The notes under the pieces: generated by a model
What the model was told of the DNA's origin: nothing
The model's input: the letters and a program-made list of their open reading frames with translations, nothing else
Database searches by the model: none
Shown: one piece after another, positions 8,960 through 18,100 of the stretch
How positions within the stretch are numbered: the stretch's first letter is position 1
Layout of the letters: each line of letters begins with the position of its first letter
Source: Streptosporangium pseudovulgare
GTDB lineage: Bacteria > Actinomycetota > Actinomycetes > Streptosporangiales > Streptosporangiaceae
Assembly: GCF_014648055.1 (NCBI RefSeq)
Contig: NZ_BMQJ01000015.1
Location: 213,809 to 277,808, forward strand
DNA: 64,000 nucleotides
Direction of reading: 5' to 3'
Made by a program: the position numbers and the translations under genes

Positions 8960-11743
8960 TCAGACGACGAGCTGGTCACCGAACTCCAGGACGAGCGGCA
9001 GGTCGGCGCGGCGGCTGATGTTGAGCTTGCGGTAGGTGCGCGTGAGGTGCTGCTCGACCGTGCTGATCGTGATGTAGAGCTTGGCGGCGATCTCCCGGTT
9101 GGTGTAGCCGGCCGCGGCCAGGGCGGCGACCCGCCGCTCCGCGTCGCTCAGCATGCCGATCATGTCCCCGGCGGGCACGGCCGGCGGCGAGCCGGGGTCG
9201 TCGGCCCGCGACAGCGTCCCGGCCAGCGGCTGGGCGTGGCACTCCATGGCCACGGCCCGCGCCCGCCCGGCGATCGTCTTGGCGCGGCGGTGCTCGCCGA
9301 GCGCCTCGTAGACCTCGACCAGGTCGAACAGTGCGCGGGCCAGCTCGTACCTGTCCCCCGCGGCCTGGAGGTACTCGGTCGCCTGGCGCAGCAGCGGGGG
9401 GCGGCGGCGCAGCTCGGAGGCGGCGGCCAGCAGCCGGAGCGCGGCGCCCCGGCCCCGGGTGGCGCCGGGGCCGCACAGGTCGAGCTGGGCCTGGACGAGC
9501 TGCCGGGCCTCCTCCGCCTGGCCCATCCGCAGGCACGCCTCGGCGGCGTCGGCCCGCCAGGGGATCAGGCCGGGCGTGTCGAGGTTCCAGGCGGCCATCA
9601 GGTCGCCGCACCGCTGGAAGTCGCGCAGCGCCAGCGCGAAGTAGTCGGTGGCCAGGCTGTGGCGGCCCCGGGCGTGCAGGTAGTGCAGGCCGTAGCGGGT
9701 CTGGAACATCGCCTCGGGCACCGGCCGGTCCAGGTGCTCGCGCACCGCGTCGTACTTGCCCATCGCGGTGAGCGCGAGGATCAGGCTGCTCAGCGGCCCG
9801 CCGATGGCGACGCCCCAGCTGCTCACCGGGATGATGTCCAGGGCCAGGCGCGCGTGGTGCTCGGCGGCGGGCATGTCGCCCTGGCGGACGGCGATCTCGG
9901 CGCGGATCGCGGCGAGCCGGGCCTGGCGGCTCGGCGCCTGCCGGGACGACGCCTCGACGCTGAACAGGTCGCACCAGGGGGCCACCCGCTCGCAGCGGCC
10001 CGCGTAGGTGAGGGCCAGCAGCGAGTTCTCGACGGTGTCGAGCGTCATCTCGTCCAGGCGGGAGTCCTCAAGGATCCGCTCGACGGCGTCCATGTCCTCC
10101 TCGCGCGGGCCCCGGGTGAGGACCTCGGCCAGCGCGAGCGCCGACTCCAGCCGCCGGCTGACCGACACCGAGACCATGGTCGCCAGGCCCTGGTCGCCGG
10201 CGAGGTGCCGCAGCCGGTCGAGGAAGGGCGGGTGGGTGGCGCGCAGCCACAGCTGGCTCACCACGAGCTCGGCGGCCGTCTCGGGGTCCGCCGCGGCGCC
10301 CGGCCGGTTGAGCTGTTCGAGCACGTCGCGCGCGTCGTCGAAACGGCCGTACCACAGCAGCGCCCGGGCCAGCACGACGGCGTCGACGCCGCGCAGGCTG
10401 CCCCGGTTCATCGCCTCGGCCAGCTCGGCGAGGTGCCCGGTCGGCGCGGCCGGGTTGATCCGCCACTCGGCGCGCACCAGCATCGTCATGATCTTCGCGC
10501 GCTGGGTCTCGTCGGCGCACTCGCGCCAGGCCATGCGCAGGTAGTCGACCGCCGCCTCCACCCGCCCGGTGCGCAGGGCGCTCCTGGCGGCCTCCTCCAG
10601 GATCGGCACGACCCAGGGGGCCTCGACCCGGCCGGCCCGCAGCAGGTGCCCGGCGATCACCGCCGGGGAGGAGCCCAGGTCGTAGCCCAGCTCCGCGGCC
10701 CGGCGGTGCAGGTCCGCCCGTTCCTGGGCGTCCGTTCCGGCGAGGACGGCCTCGCGGACGGCGTCGTGCCGGAACCTGCCGAGGGTGAGCAGACCGGCGG
10801 CGCTGAGGGAGTGCAGTTCCCTGCCGACGTCGGGGCCGGGCAGGCCGAGCAGCCGGTCGAGCGACTCCGGCTCGCCGAGGATCGCCAGGCCCCGGGCGAC
10901 CCGCATGGTCTGCTCGTGGCCGCGCTGCAGGCACGACAGCACGGCCTGGCCGTAGTGGTCGCCGGCGGTGACCCCGTCCGGCGGCTCGTCCGCGGCGGAC
11001 CGGGCGAGCTGCCGGTAGTCGTCGGCCAGGGCGCCGGCCAGCAGGGGGTTGCCGCCGCTGAGGGCGTACCACTCGTCGGCGAGCCGGTCGGCCGTCTCCC
11101 GGCCCGCCTCCTCCTCGACGAGGGCGGCCACCCCGGCCCGTGACAGCCGGGTGAGCTGGATGCGGCGGCAGTGCGGCTGGCGGACCAGCTCGGTCTGGAA
11201 GAAGCCGTCGGCCCAGCGGCCGTGGTCGGCGTGGCCGAACACCATCACGATCCGGGCGAGCCGTACCCGCCGCGCCAGGTACGCCAGGCAGAGCAGGGAG
11301 GCGCGGTCGGCGTGGTGCACGTCGTCGACGATGATCATGAGCGGGTACCGCTCCGACAGCTCCAGCAGGACGGTGCACAGGACGTGGACGGTCTGGGCGT
11401 CGATCTGCCGGCCGCCGGTGTCCTCCGGCTCGGCCGCGAGCACGGTGCGCGCGCCCTCGCTCAGCAGCGCCAGCGCCCGGTCGCGCTCCTCGGGGACCAG
11501 CGGCGCGTCCTGGATGAGCTGGCCGAGCACGCCCAGGGGCAGGTCCCGTTCCATGCGGGAGCCCGTCGCGGTGACGGCCAGCGCGCCCCGCTCGATGGCC
11601 TGCTCGGCGAACACGTGCAGCAGCGCGCTCTTGCCCGTCGCGACGGCGCCGCCGACCAGCGCCACCTTGCCCCTGCCCAGCACCGCGCTGTCGAGGAGGG
11701 CCTGCAGGCAGGCCAGCTCCTCCTCCCGCTCGACCAGTTTCAT
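8960..11743 (-). CDS. LAL-family LuxR transcriptional regulator (AAA ATPase plus LuxR HTH)
   Basis: 927 residues from the ATG at 11743, which is preceded by GAGGAGGGAAG. It is a large ATP-binding LuxR regulator: Walker A GGAVATGKSALL near residue 40, Walker B LMIIVDDVHHAD near 130, a TPR-like helical middle, and a C-terminal LuxR HTH (LSDAERRVAALAAAGYTNRE, IAAKLYITISTVEQHL). Such proteins are cluster-situated activators responding to an unknown ligand. It lies between the PKS cassette and leuA with no overlap to either, so probably has its own promoter. With the SARP at 15107 it gives the cluster two candidate pathway activators. Confidence 0.9.
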   Translation of the reverse strand: MKLVEREEELACLQALLDSAVLGRGKVALVGGAVATGKSALLHVFAEQAIERGALAVTATGSRMERDLPLGVLGQLIQDAPLVPEERDRALALLSEGARTVLAAEPEDTGGRQIDAQTVHVLCTVLLELSERYPLMIIVDDVHHADRASLLCLAYLARRVRLARIVMVFGHADHGRWADGFFQTELVRQPHCRRIQLTRLSRAGVAALVEEEAGRETADRLADEWYALSGGNPLLAGALADDYRQLARSAADEPPDGVTAGDHYGQAVLSCLQRGHEQTMRVARGLAILGEPESLDRLLGLPGPDVGRELHSLSAAGLLTLGRFRHDAVREAVLAGTDAQERADLHRRAAELGYDLGSSPAVIAGHLLRAGRVEAPWVVPILEEAARSALRTGRVEAAVDYLRMAWRECADETQRAKIMTMLVRAEWRINPAAPTGHLAELAEAMNRGSLRGVDAVVLARALLWYGRFDDARDVLEQLNRPGAAADPETAAELVVSQLWLRATHPPFLDRLRHLAGDQGLATMVSVSVSRRLESALALAEVLTRGPREEDMDAVERILEDSRLDEMTLDTVENSLLALTYAGRCERVAPWCDLFSVEASSRQAPSRQARLAAIRAEIAVRQGDMPAAEHHARLALDIIPVSSWGVAIGGPLSSLILALTAMGKYDAVREHLDRPVPEAMFQTRYGLHYLHARGRHSLATDYFALALRDFQRCGDLMAAWNLDTPGLIPWRADAAEACLRMGQAEEARQLVQAQLDLCGPGATRGRGAALRLLAAASELRRRPPLLRQATEYLQAAGDRYELARALFDLVEVYEALGEHRRAKTIAGRARAVAMECHAQPLAGTLSRADDPGSPPAVPAGDMIGMLSDAERRVAALAAAGYTNREIAAKLYITISTVEQHLTRTYRKLNISRRADLPLVLEFGDQLVV

Positions 11744-11827
11744 CGTCGCTTCCCTCCTCGGCCCCGCCCTCACCGGGGTTCTCCGTCTCGTCGCGCCGTC
11801 ATCCGGCCGGTCACCGCCCGCCGGTCG

Positions 11828-13774
11828 TCACCGTCCCGCCGTCGTCCGCGTGCTCCTCGCCCGCGCGCTCCTCGTCCGCGTGTTCCTCGTCCAGGTGAGC
11901 GTCCCCGGCTCCGCCGCGGCGCCCGTCGCGACACCCGCCGTGGGCACCGCCGTGGGAGCCGCCTCCGCGGAGGCCGCCGGGGTCGTCGGGGCCGCCGTAC
12001 GGCGCGCCCGTTCCCGCCGAGACCTGGCGACGGCGGAGGCGGCGGCCGACAGCGCGGCGGCCCGCAGGTCCGGCCCGATCCCGGCCCCCCAGAAGACCGT
12101 CCCGCCCGCCTGGAGCTCGGCGTAGACCGCGACCTCGCGGAGCCCGTGGAGCCCGCCGCCGTCGGTGTCCTCGCGGGGTTCACCGGCCCGGCCGCCCCCG
12201 GGGAGCGGGCGCGCCTCCCGCCGGGCCGTACGGCCGTCGCCCGCCGGGCCGGTGTGGTGGACGGCGCGCACCCGCAGTCCCCGCCGGGCGAGCTCGGCGC
12301 GTACGGTCCGCACCGCGTCGGTCCGGTCCCCCCCGGCGTCGAAGCCGCCGCCGTCGACGTGCAGGACCACGGCCGCCGGGACCCCGCCGAAGACCGTGGC
12401 GACGGTCTCCGCGGACGGAGCGGACGGATCGGGCGCCGCGCCGATGACGTACTCGCGCTCGAAGCACTCCCGCAGCCGGTCGGGGCCGATCTCCCCGCCT
12501 TCGGCGTCGGCCAGCGCCTGCACCGTCCGGGCGAACTCCACCCGCAGCGCGCGGGGCGGGTTCAGCCCGTGCCGGGCGCTCATGACGTAGGCCAGGCCGC
12601 CCTTGCCGGACTGGCTGTTGATGCGCACGATGGCCTCGTAGGTCCGTCCCACGTCCTGCGGGTCCAGCGGCAGGTACGGCAGGCGCCACGGCAGCTCGGC
12701 CGGTTCGGCGCCCGCCTCGGCGGCCTCCCGCTCCAGGGCGTCGAAGCCCTTGTTGATGGCGTCCTGGTGGGAGCCGGAGAACGCGGTGTAGACGAGGTCG
12801 CCGCCGTAGGGGTGGCGCGGGTGGACCGGGATCCCGGTGCACCGCTCGACCGTGCGCCGGACCCGGTCGAGGTCGCGGAAGTCGACACGGGGGTCGACGC
12901 CCTGGGTGAGCAGGTTCAGTCCGAGGGTGACCAGGCACACGTTGCCGGCCCGTTCCCCGTTGCCGAACAGGCAGCCCTCGATCCGCTGGGCCCCGGCCAG
13001 CACGGCCAGCTCGGCGGCGGCGACGCCGGTGCCGCGGTCGTTGTGCGGGTGGACCGACAGGCACAGGTGCTCGCGCCGCGACAGGTTGCGGTGCATCCAC
13101 TCGATCTGGTCGGCGAAGACGTTGGGGGTGGACCGCTCGACCGTGGTGGGGAAGTTCAGGATGATCTCCCGCCCCGGGCCGGGCTGCCACACGTCCATGA
13201 CGGCCTCGCAGACCTCCAGCGTGAAGTCCGGCTCGGTGTCGGCGAAGTGCTCGGGAGAGTACTGGAAGCCCAGGTCGCAGCCGTCCAGGAACCGCTCGGC
13301 GTACTTCGTCACCAGCCGGGTGCCCCGTACGGCGAGGTCCTTGCACTCGTCGCGGTCCATGCCGAACACCCGGCGGCGGAACCACGGCGACGTCGCGCTG
13401 TAGAGGTGTACGGTGGCCCGCCGCGCCCCCGCCAGGCTCTCCACGGTGCGTTCGATCAGCTCCTCGCGCGCCTGGACGAGCACCGAGACGCGGACGTCGT
13501 CGGGGATGAGGTCGTCCTCGATGAGCATCCGGACGAAGTCGTGGTCGTCGCGGCTGGCGGCGGGGAAGCCGATCTCGATCTCCTTGTAGCCCATGCGCAC
13601 CAGCAGGTCGAACATCACCAGCTTGCGCGCCGGGGTCATGGGGGCGGCCAGCGCCTGGTTGCCGTCCCGGAGGTCGGTGGAGAGCCAGCGGGGCGCGGCG
13701 GTGACGGTGGCGTCCGGCCACGTGCGATCGTTCAGGGGAACCTGGGGGAATGCGGTGTACCGTCCGGTATTCAC
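11828..13774 (-). CDS. leuA: 2-isopropylmalate synthase-like enzyme (LeuA family) with C-terminal extension
   Basis: 648 residues from a GTG at 13774 (VNTGRYTAFPQVPLND). The catalytic TIM barrel starts with STDLRDGNQALAAPM and contains the metal-binding HPHNDRGTGVAAAEL and GNGERAGN motifs, so acetyl-CoA condensation with a 2-oxo acid (2-ketoisovalerate in leucine synthesis) is expected. A LeuA regulatory/dimer domain follows (VAVYAELQAGGTVFWGAGI). The last about 55 residues are a low-complexity Ala/Thr/Pro/Arg tail not typical of LeuA. It lies 53 bases behind the transthyretin-like gene on the same strand. It may be the housekeeping enzyme, a leucine-insensitive copy, or a condensing enzyme for a pathway acid; sequence alone does not decide. 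Confidence 0.85.
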   Translation of the reverse strand: MNTGRYTAFPQVPLNDRTWPDATVTAAPRWLSTDLRDGNQALAAPMTPARKLVMFDLLVRMGYKEIEIGFPAASRDDHDFVRMLIEDDLIPDDVRVSVLVQAREELIERTVESLAGARRATVHLYSATSPWFRRRVFGMDRDECKDLAVRGTRLVTKYAERFLDGCDLGFQYSPEHFADTEPDFTLEVCEAVMDVWQPGPGREIILNFPTTVERSTPNVFADQIEWMHRNLSRREHLCLSVHPHNDRGTGVAAAELAVLAGAQRIEGCLFGNGERAGNVCLVTLGLNLLTQGVDPRVDFRDLDRVRRTVERCTGIPVHPRHPYGGDLVYTAFSGSHQDAINKGFDALEREAAEAGAEPAELPWRLPYLPLDPQDVGRTYEAIVRINSQSGKGGLAYVMSARHGLNPPRALRVEFARTVQALADAEGGEIGPDRLRECFEREYVIGAAPDPSAPSAETVATVFGGVPAAVVLHVDGGGFDAGGDRTDAVRTVRAELARRGLRVRAVHHTGPAGDGRTARREARPLPGGGRAGEPREDTDGGGLHGLREVAVYAELQAGGTVFWGAGIGPDLRAAALSAAASAVARSRRERARRTAAPTTPAASAEAAPTAVPTAGVATGAAAEPGTLTWTRNTRTRSARARSTRTTAGR

Positions 13775-13827
13775 TGTCGGAGCCCTTACCTGCGTGAACC
13801 TGGTGTGCCTGGGGACGCTGACACCCG

Positions 13828-14166
13828 TCAGCCGAATGAGCCGAAATACGTCGAATACGAGTACGGCGAGAGCTGGACCTGGATCTGGTAGGAGTCGGTC
13901 TCGTCGTGCATGCGGAAGAGGACGACTATCTCCGAATAGGCGGCGACGAGGCCGAGGCCGACGAAGTACCGGTCGCTTTCGAGGATGAGGCGGTAAACGC
14001 CGCGTTCGAAACGGCGGCCACTCCAGTCCCGGACACGGCCCTCGTGGTCGGTTTCGGCTTTGGCGTCGGGAGTCCAGTGGCCGCCCTCGGCGCACTCCAG
14101 CCGGATCCTGACACTGGCGGCCGGTCGGCCGTAGACACCGTCCAGTGTCTGAATAGCAATACCCAT
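13828..14166 (-). CDS. Transthyretin-fold protein, degenerate 5-hydroxyisourate hydrolase-like
   Basis: 112 residues with the whole transthyretin/HIU hydrolase layout: LDGVYGRPAASVRIRL at the N-terminus, TDHEGRVRDW, GVYRLILESDRYF, and the C-terminal SPYSYSTYFGS. In genuine 5-hydroxyisourate hydrolases the catalytic set is a His in the first strand (HxLD), an Arg after DG, a His in HVPLLL and the terminal YRGS. Here the two His are Gln (IQTLDG, YQIQVQL) and YRGS is YFGS; only the Arg in EGR is kept. Urate hydrolysis is therefore unlikely and a binding or scaffolding role is more plausible. It heads a two-gene operon with leuA and faces the secreted-peptide gene across a divergent promoter region. 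Confidence 0.75.
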   Translation of the reverse strand: MGIAIQTLDGVYGRPAASVRIRLECAEGGHWTPDAKAETDHEGRVRDWSGRRFERGVYRLILESDRYFVGLGLVAAYSEIVVLFRMHDETDSYQIQVQLSPYSYSTYFGSFG

Positions 14167-14581
14167 CTCACCGTCACCTGTCCAACGGGCCCGTCCACGG
14201 CGGCCCGGCTTAGGCGCTTTCGCCTTGGCCGCCCAGGCGGCACCGCTGCGAGCGCCGGCTCCGCCTGGGCTTCGTCCAAGGTTCGCGGACCGCGCTATCG
14301 GTTCACCTTCGGCCGCTTATCGGCCCGTCATGTCTTCGCCATCCGTCCGCCGCCCGCCCGCCCCGGCTTCCGTCGGCGGATGGCCGGGCCGCGGCCGGCC
14401 GGCCGCCACGAATCGCCGACCCGAATCCACATACGGACACGCCGAAAACCTCGATACCGCTTTTACCTGGGGCGATGCCCAGCGCGAAGGGAAGCGATAG
14501 GGACACGATGGTGGGCCGTGCGAGCGTCATCGGTGTCAGGAACGGCGTCCCGGCGACGCCGCCACGACCACGGAGGTAGAG
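14167..14581. promoter_or_regulatory. Divergent intergenic region between the transthyretin-like gene and the small peptide gene
   Basis: 415 bases without a supported gene. It must hold the promoters for the leftward transthyretin-leuA pair and the rightward 52-residue peptide. The frames open here do not have ribosome sites or family resemblance. No convincing -35/-10 pair could be picked by eye. Confidence 0.35.
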
Positions 14582-14740
14582 ATGAGCGGCAAGATCAGCA
14601 AGACCGTCGTGCGACTGGGTGTCTCGATCGTCATCGCCCTCGCGGGCGTCACCGTCAGCGGCGTGGCCGCGAACGCGTCTTCCCCGGTCCCGCCGCCGCC
14701 CACCACCCACCGCCCCATGTGCTGCAACCCCTGGGGATGA
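14582..14740 (+). CDS. Small secreted peptide, 52 residues, with Cys-Cys tail
   Basis: Too short for standard gene lists but well supported: GGAGGTAGAG directly precedes the ATG, a signal peptide follows (basic start MSGKISKTVVR, hydrophobic core LGVSIVIALAGVTVSGVA, cleavage expected after AANA) and a strong terminator hairpin begins 24 bases after the stop. The predicted mature part is about 20 residues: four prolines, then THRPMCCNPWG. The vicinal cysteines and WG end are not those of any apoprotein or lanthipeptide family I know. It sits just upstream of the SARP activator. It could be a signalling or protective peptide, or the substrate of a modifying enzyme; no modifying enzyme is adjacent. 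Confidence 0.68.
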   Translation: MSGKISKTVVRLGVSIVIALAGVTVSGVAANASSPVPPPPTTHRPMCCNPWG

Positions 14741-14763
14741 CAGGAACACCACCGAACGCCGAG

Positions 14764-14802
14764 ACGGCCGGGGACGCGAGTCCCCGGCCGTTTCGTGTTT
14801 TT
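14764..14802 (+). terminator. Rho-independent terminator after the small peptide gene
   Basis: Perfect 12-base-pair stem (ACGGCCGGGGAC at 14764-14775 with GTCCCCGGCCGT at 14780-14791), GCGA tetraloop, then TTCGTGTTTTT. It closes a monocistronic transcript of the 52-residue peptide and insulates it from the SARP gene. Confidence 0.85.
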
Positions 14803-14866
14803 CACCGGGTTGACAAGGGGAATCGCCCACGGGCACGCGGTTCGCCTGGCAACACCCCATTCCGCG

Positions 14867-14987
14867 TTGTACCATCCATTCACGAAACGGACAGAGCGTA
14901 CAATCGCGAACAAGGTAGCGTTAGAGTGCTGATCTTGGAACACACCGCGCAGAACCCCTGGTGTTCCCGAACCATGCTTTACGTAAA
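14867..14987. promoter_or_regulatory. Candidate regulatory sites upstream of the SARP gene
   Basis: Three symmetric elements lie 120-240 bases before the SARP start: TTGTAC at 14867-14872 with GTACAA at 14898-14903; GGAACAC at 14937-14943 with GTGTTCC at 14961-14967; and the perfect 10-base palindrome TTTACGTAAA at 14978-14987. The area is A+T-richer than its surroundings. They could be operators for a cluster regulator; which protein binds is unknown. Confidence 0.4.
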
Positions 14988-15106
14988 CTTCCTGTGACCA
15001 GGAAAGCCGGCTTCGGGGAGGTCCGTCACTTCCCGTGCCCCGCACGGCTGCAAAGCGTGAATGTCTCGCAGCGCCGGGGGGCGGAAGTTTCTTCAAGGAG
15101 ATGCGC

Positions 15107-18100
15107 GTGGAGTTTCGCGTTCTAGGAGCGCTCGAAGTCACCGCGGACGGACAACGCGTGGATCTCGGTGGTATCCGGCAGCAGACCGTCCTGGCCACTC
15201 TTCTCCTGGACGCCAACCGGACGGTGGCCACGGGCCGCCTCATGGAGGCCATCTACGGGGACGACCCGCCCGCCACGTCGCGGGCCCAGGTGCAGATCTG
15301 CATCTCGGCGCTGAGACGGCTCTTCGCCGGTCACGGCGGTGAAGAGGTGATCGTGACGAGGTCGCAGGGGTACGCGCTGCGCGCCGACGACGAGCAGATA
15401 GACGCGTGCCGCTTCGAGAACCTCGTGCTTCGGGCCCGCCGCGCCCGTGACGGCGGCGATCTCGAGGAGGCCGTCAGGCACTACCGCGAGGCGCTCTCGC
15501 TGTGGCGGGGGCCGGCCCTGGAGGGCATCGACAGCCGGCTGGTGCAGTCGGTCGCGACCCGCCTCGCCGAGCAGCGGATCACCTCCAACGAGGACTGCCT
15601 CCAGCTGGAGCTCGACCTCGGCCGCCACCACGAGCTGGTCGGCGAGCTCACCCGGCTCGTGGAGGAGTACCCGCTGCGCGAGCGGCTCCTCGGCCAGCTC
15701 ATGACGGCGCTGTACCGCTCGGGCCGGCAGGCCGAGGCGCTCCAGGTCTATCGCGACGCCCGGCGCACCATGATCGACGAGCTGGGCATCGAGCCCAACG
15801 AGCGGCTGCAGCAGCTCGAACACGCGATCCTCACCTCCGACGAGAGCCTCGACGCCCCCCAGGCGCCCGCGCGGGCCGGGGCCGCGCCGCAGGCCCCCGT
15901 CCCGGCGGTGCCCGGCATGCTCCCGGCCGGCATCGCCGACTTCATCGGCCGCGCCGAGCAGGTGGACGTCATCCGCAGGCGGCTGACCGTCGCCTCCGAC
16001 GGCGCGGCGCGCTTCGCCGTACCGATCGTCGTGGTCACCGGCCGGGCGGGGATCGGCAAGACCAGCGTCGCGGTCCACGCCGCGCACAGCGTGATGGAGC
16101 ACTTCCCCGACGGCCAGCTCTTCGCCAGCCTGCACAGCGGCGTGTCCCGCCCGGTCAGCCCGCTGCAGGTGCTCGAACGGTTCCTGCGCACCCTCGGCAT
16201 ACCCGGCACCGCCCTGCCCGACGGGCTGGACGAGCGGGCCGAGACGTACCGGACGCTGCTGGCCGACCGCAGGATGCTGATCGTGCTGGACGACGTGGGC
16301 AGCGAGAGCCAGGTCCTGCCGCTGCTGCCGGGCAACCCCGCCTCGGCCGTCATCATCACCAGCCGCAGCCGGCTCGCCGGGCTGGCCGGCGTCACCCACG
16401 TCGACGTGGACCTCTTCGACCCGGCCCACTCGGTGGACCTGCTCTCCCACGTGGCCGGGACCGACCGCGTGCGGTCCGAGTCGGGCTCCGCCGCGGCGCT
16501 CGCCGAGCTGTGCGGGCACCTGCCGCTGGCGCTGCGCATCGCCGGCGCCCGCCTCGCCGCGCGCCCGCACTGGAGCGTCGAGCAGCTGGTGGGCCGGCTG
16601 CGCGACGAGACCCGCAGGCTCGACGAGCTGATGCACGGCGAGATGGGCATCCGCGCCAGCCTCTCCCTGACCTACGACGGCATCAGCGAGGAGGCCCGCC
16701 GGCTGTTCCGGCGGCTGGCGATCCTCGACTCCCACGTCTTCTCCGGGTGGACCGGCGCGGCCCTGCTGAAGCAACCGCTCCTGGAGGCCCAGGACCTGCT
16801 GGACGACCTGGCCGACGCCCAGCTCGTCGAGGTCGTCGGCACCGGGCGGGGCGTGCACACCCAGTACCGCTTCCACGACCTCGTCCGGGTGTTCGCCCGG
16901 GAACGCCTCGCCGCCGAGGAGCCCGCCGCCGAGCGCGGCGCCGCGCTCAGCCGGGTGCTGAGCGGGCTGCTCATCCTCGTGGACGCGGCCCGATGCCGCG
17001 AGTTCGGGACCTGCCCGCAGGTCTTCGCGGAGACGGAGATCCCCCGGGTGCTGCCCGACGAACTGGTGCGGCAGCTCGTCACCGAGCCGATCGCGTGGTT
17101 CGAGCGCGAGCGCCCCCTCCTGGTGTACGGCATCCGCCAGGCGGCGCAGGCCGGTCTCGGAGAGCTGTGCTGGCGGCTCGCGACGACCGCCGCCACGTTC
17201 TTCGAGTCGAGGGTCTACCTCGACGACTGGCGCGAGACCCACGAGATCGCCCTGGAGGCCGCCCGCGGCACCGGGGACAAACGCGGCCAGGCGGAGATCC
17301 TGTACACCGCCGGCTCGTTGTCGTTCAACGAGCAGCGCTTCGGCGACGCGCGGCGTGAGTTCGAGGCGGCGGTCGAGCTCTTCCAGGCCGTCGGCGACGA
17401 GCGGCGGACCGCCCTGGCCGTCCGCAGCATCGCGACCATGGAACGTATGAACGGCCACTTCGAGGCGGCCGCGGAGGACTACGAGAAGGCATTGGGGATC
17501 TTCCGCTCCGTCGGCGACGACGTCGCCGCGGCGCAGACGCTGCACAGCCTCGCCCAGCTCCGCCTCGACTGCGACGACCCCGAGGGCGCGAAGACGATGC
17601 TCGCCGAGGCCCTGACGCTCAGCAAGTCCGGGGGTGACCGCAGGGTGACCGCCCAGGTGCTGCACCGCATGGGCCTGGCCCACCTCCAGGCACGCGAGTT
17701 CGGCCTGGCGGCGGGCGCCTTCGAGGAGGCGCTGACGGCGGTGCGGGAGATCGGCGACTCCACGGGCGAGGCGTTCAGCCTGCACGGCCTGGGCATCGCC
17801 CGGCTGCGTCAGGGACGCATCGCCGAGGCCGACGCCATGCTGCACCAGGCGCTGGAGCCGGCCGGCAGCTCCCGCCACCGGCTCGCCGAGGCGCAGGTGC
17901 TCGCCGGGCTGGGCGAGCTGGCCCTCGTGTCCGGCGACCCGGATCAGGCCGCCGTCCACCTGCGCAGGTCCGTCTCGCTGTTCCGCGGGATGCAGATCCC
18001 GCTCCAGGAGGCCGAGGCCCTCGCCCTGCTGAGCGAGGCGCTGCGCGCCTCCGAGGCCGACGCCGAGGCCGACGAGGCGCGGGCCAGGGCCCTCGAACTG

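Noticed and set aside
8498..11143. Long plus-strand frame opposite the LAL regulator
   Set aside because: Antisense shadow: composition is Gly/Ala/Arg/His-rich without motifs, while the minus strand encodes a complete regulator with Walker and HTH motifs.
15122..17959. Minus-strand frame of 945 codons opposite the SARP gene
   Set aside because: Shadow frame; low-complexity translation and no ribosome site, against clear domain order on the plus strand.
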